Shown here: one piece after another, positions 38,255 through 39,653 of the stretch
How the letters are laid out: every line of letters starts with the position of its first letter
Position numbering within the stretch: position 1 is the first letter of the stretch
Assembly: GCA_020200095.1 (NCBI GenBank)
Contig: JAIVJJ010000005.1
Coordinates: forward strand, 1 to 39,653
Length of the DNA: 39,653 bases
Direction: 5' to 3'
Source: Acidobacteriota bacterium
Lineage (GTDB): Bacteria > Acidobacteriota > Blastocatellia > Pyrinomonadales > Pyrinomonadaceae
The notes under the pieces: generated by a model
What the model was told of the DNA's origin: nothing
Seen by the model: only the letters and a program-made list of their open reading frames with translations
Database searches by the model: none
Translations under genes and position numbers: made by a program

Positions 38255-39653
38255 TTACTTAATCTTTAACTCGAAAGGCAATATCAACATTCCTTCGCCG
38301 TGTTTCATTTGGTCAAAAAGTTGGGCAAAACGCAAAGCGCGACGCGCATCTTCAGGAAGAGACTTAATTAAGGCTTCTTGCGCCTGTTGCTGTTTGACTT
38401 CTGTAAAAGTACTATCGTCGCTACCGAAATATTTATCAAAAAACGATTGCGGTTCCGGATAAGCGATTCTTTTAACGTCCTTGCTGGCTGGCAGATTTGC
38501 TAAATCCTTAACAATTTCAATAGCTTTTTCAAGACCGCCGAATTCGTCGATCAAACCATTTTGTTTGGCTTGGGTTCCAGTCCAAACGCGTCCTTGACCG
38601 AGAGAATTTACTTCTTCGTCAGTTTTGTTGCGACCTTTCGCAACTTTCGGTACAAAATCGCCGTAATAAATTTTGTTGGCTTGATCCTGCATTTTAGCAC
38701 GTTCTTCATCCGTCCATTTTTCGGATTCGCGGAAAATTCCGGCGTTTTTACCACGCATTACATATTCATTTGTAACGCCCAGCCAATCATACATTCCTTT
38801 AACCACCGGTTTTCCGAGAAATACGCCTATTGAGCCAGTAACGGTTGAAGGTTCAGCAACAATTTTGTTAGCGTTACAAGAAATATAATAACCACCTGAA
38901 GCCGCAACATCTGCCATCGAAACAACGACCGGTTTTTTCGCTTTTGCATCCTCGATCGCGTGCCACATCAAATCGGACGCGAGAGCCGAACCGCCCGGCG
39001 AGTCAACGCGCAAAATAATCGCTTTAATTGTAGAATCTTCAGTCGCGTCCGTTAAGGCTTTCACAATCGTATCCGAGCCGACCATTTCGCCACCGAACGG
39101 GCTTTGATTTGAACGACCGACGTTAATTGCTCCCGAAGCGTAAATAATGGCAACTCTTTCGCCGTTGTTTAAGCCCAGTGAATCCGAAGTAACATCACGG
39201 TATTCGTTGGCGCTAACGGTTCGCAATTTTTCGTCAGCTTTATAACCGAGCCTGTTTTTCAGTTCTTCGTAAACTTGATTACGATAACTTGCTCCGTCAA
39301 TTAAGCCAAGTTGCAGCGCTTCGTTTGCGTGATACGGCGCGTTGTCCACGATTGAATTTACGTCTTCGGGTGATTTTTTGCGTTCTTCGGCAATCGCTTT
39401 GGTAAAGCGTCCGTAATATTCATCTAAAATGGCGTTGATAACTTCGCGTTGCTCATCAGACATTTCCTTGCGCGTATATTGGTCGGGCGCGTTTTTGTAT
39501 TTGCCGATTTTAATGACTTCCGGTTCGATTCCGAGTTTATCGAGCGAACCGCGATAAAACATTGCTTCCGCCGCAAGACCATTTACATAAAGGTCGCCAG
39601 CGGGCGGCATAAAAACTTTTTCCGCAGCCGAGGCAACGTAATATTCCTTATTC
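38255..39653 (-). CDS. sppA: Signal peptide peptidase SppA, N-terminally cut by the window edge
   Basis: SppA is a membrane-bound serine-lysine protease that degrades leftover signal peptides in the periplasm. The visible 466 residues run from the window edge (NKEYYVASAAEKVFMPPAGD; the ATG used by the ORF track at 39610 is internal) to the TAA. The long two-domain form is evident: the first domain carries the catalytic lysine region KIGKYKNAPDQYT, the second carries the nucleophile block DSPGGSALASDLM and DVAASGGYYIS with the catalytic serine. The C terminus is charged. It ends with a good intrinsic terminator. The missing N terminus should contain the membrane anchor. Confidence 0.93.
   Translation of the reverse strand, partial: NKEYYVASAAEKVFMPPAGDLYVNGLAAEAMFYRGSLDKLGIEPEVIKIGKYKNAPDQYTRKEMSDEQREVINAILDEYYGRFTKAIAEERKKSPEDVNSIVDNAPYHANEALQLGLIDGASYRNQVYEELKNRLGYKADEKLRTVSANEYRDVTSDSLGLNNGERVAIIYASGAINVGRSNQSPFGGEMVGSDTIVKALTDATEDSTIKAIILRVDSPGGSALASDLMWHAIEDAKAKKPVVVSMADVAASGGYYISCNANKIVAEPSTVTGSIGVFLGKPVVKGMYDWLGVTNEYVMRGKNAGIFRESEKWTDEERAKMQDQANKIYYGDFVPKVAKGRNKTDEEVNSLGQGRVWTGTQAKQNGLIDEFGGLEKAIEIVKDLANLPASKDVKRIAYPEPQSFFDKYFGSDDSTFTEVKQQQAQEALIKSLPEDARRALRFAQLFDQMKHGEGMLILPFELKIK

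Noticed and set aside
35663-39653. Prophage remnant around the Sak4-like gene
   Set aside because: No integrase, structural or lysis genes and no attachment-site repeats are visible; neighbours are housekeeping or envelope genes.

Overview
The window reads as an ordinary bacterial chromosome segment from a Gram-negative lineage of fairly low to moderate GC, most likely Acidobacteriota (Blastocatellia-like). This placement is an inference. It rests on the gene mix (WaaC-type heptosyltransferase, DUF3108 protein, TonB C-terminal-domain protein, PilN/PilO cluster, GH57 branching enzyme, short bacterial Ino1) and on long intergenic inverted repeats built from short repeated words. No rRNA, tRNA, IS element, prophage or CRISPR array was seen.

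Layout. 1-5.7 kb: yceI, a perfect terminator, glyA with its own promoter, an unknown protein, then rluD-like, lgt and grpE on the minus strand. 5.8-8.7 kb: a minus-strand heat-shock operon (hsp20, clpB, grpE) with a near-consensus promoter and a possible RNA thermometer on hsp20; clpB is broken by an internal deletion. 8.8-15.9 kb: a nucleoside uptake and salvage cluster on the plus strand (two ABC permeases, lipoprotein, purine nucleoside phosphorylase, uridine kinase, cytidine deaminase, exported MTA/SAH-type deaminase) with an Mrr-type restriction gene inside it. 16.1-22.1 kb: a secreted TonB-C protein, then a minus-strand type IV pilus or type II secretion-like cluster (pilN, pilO, a PilP-like IPT/TIG protein, a pseudopilin, a secreted TPR-like protein). 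22.5-28 kb: heptosyltransferase, an ICMT-like methyltransferase, a DUF3108 protein, an unknown and a GH57 branching enzyme. 28-31.9 kb: a frameshifted ino1, a compositionally distinct TOPRIM-like accessory gene split by an in-frame TGA, and a C-terminally truncated yitT. 31.9-39.6 kb: UvrD/PcrA-like helicase, ybaB-recR, a small membrane protein, a Sak4-like RecA-fold ATPase behind a two-operator promoter, a poly-threonine secreted protein behind a consensus sigma-54 promoter, and sppA running off the right edge.

The most notable signals are: (1) four loci that are each disrupted (clpB, ino1, the TOPRIM-like gene, yitT), two of them by internal deletions with a frame change; (2) about a dozen intergenic inverted repeats, each built from its own short word, one overlapping a stop codon and a related tract encoding a prepilin leader; (3) specific regulatory architecture at hsp20, the Sak4-like gene and the poly-Thr protein. 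I did not find a clearly new multi-gene system. The best candidates for something undescribed are the TOPRIM-like accessory locus and the intergenic repeat families.
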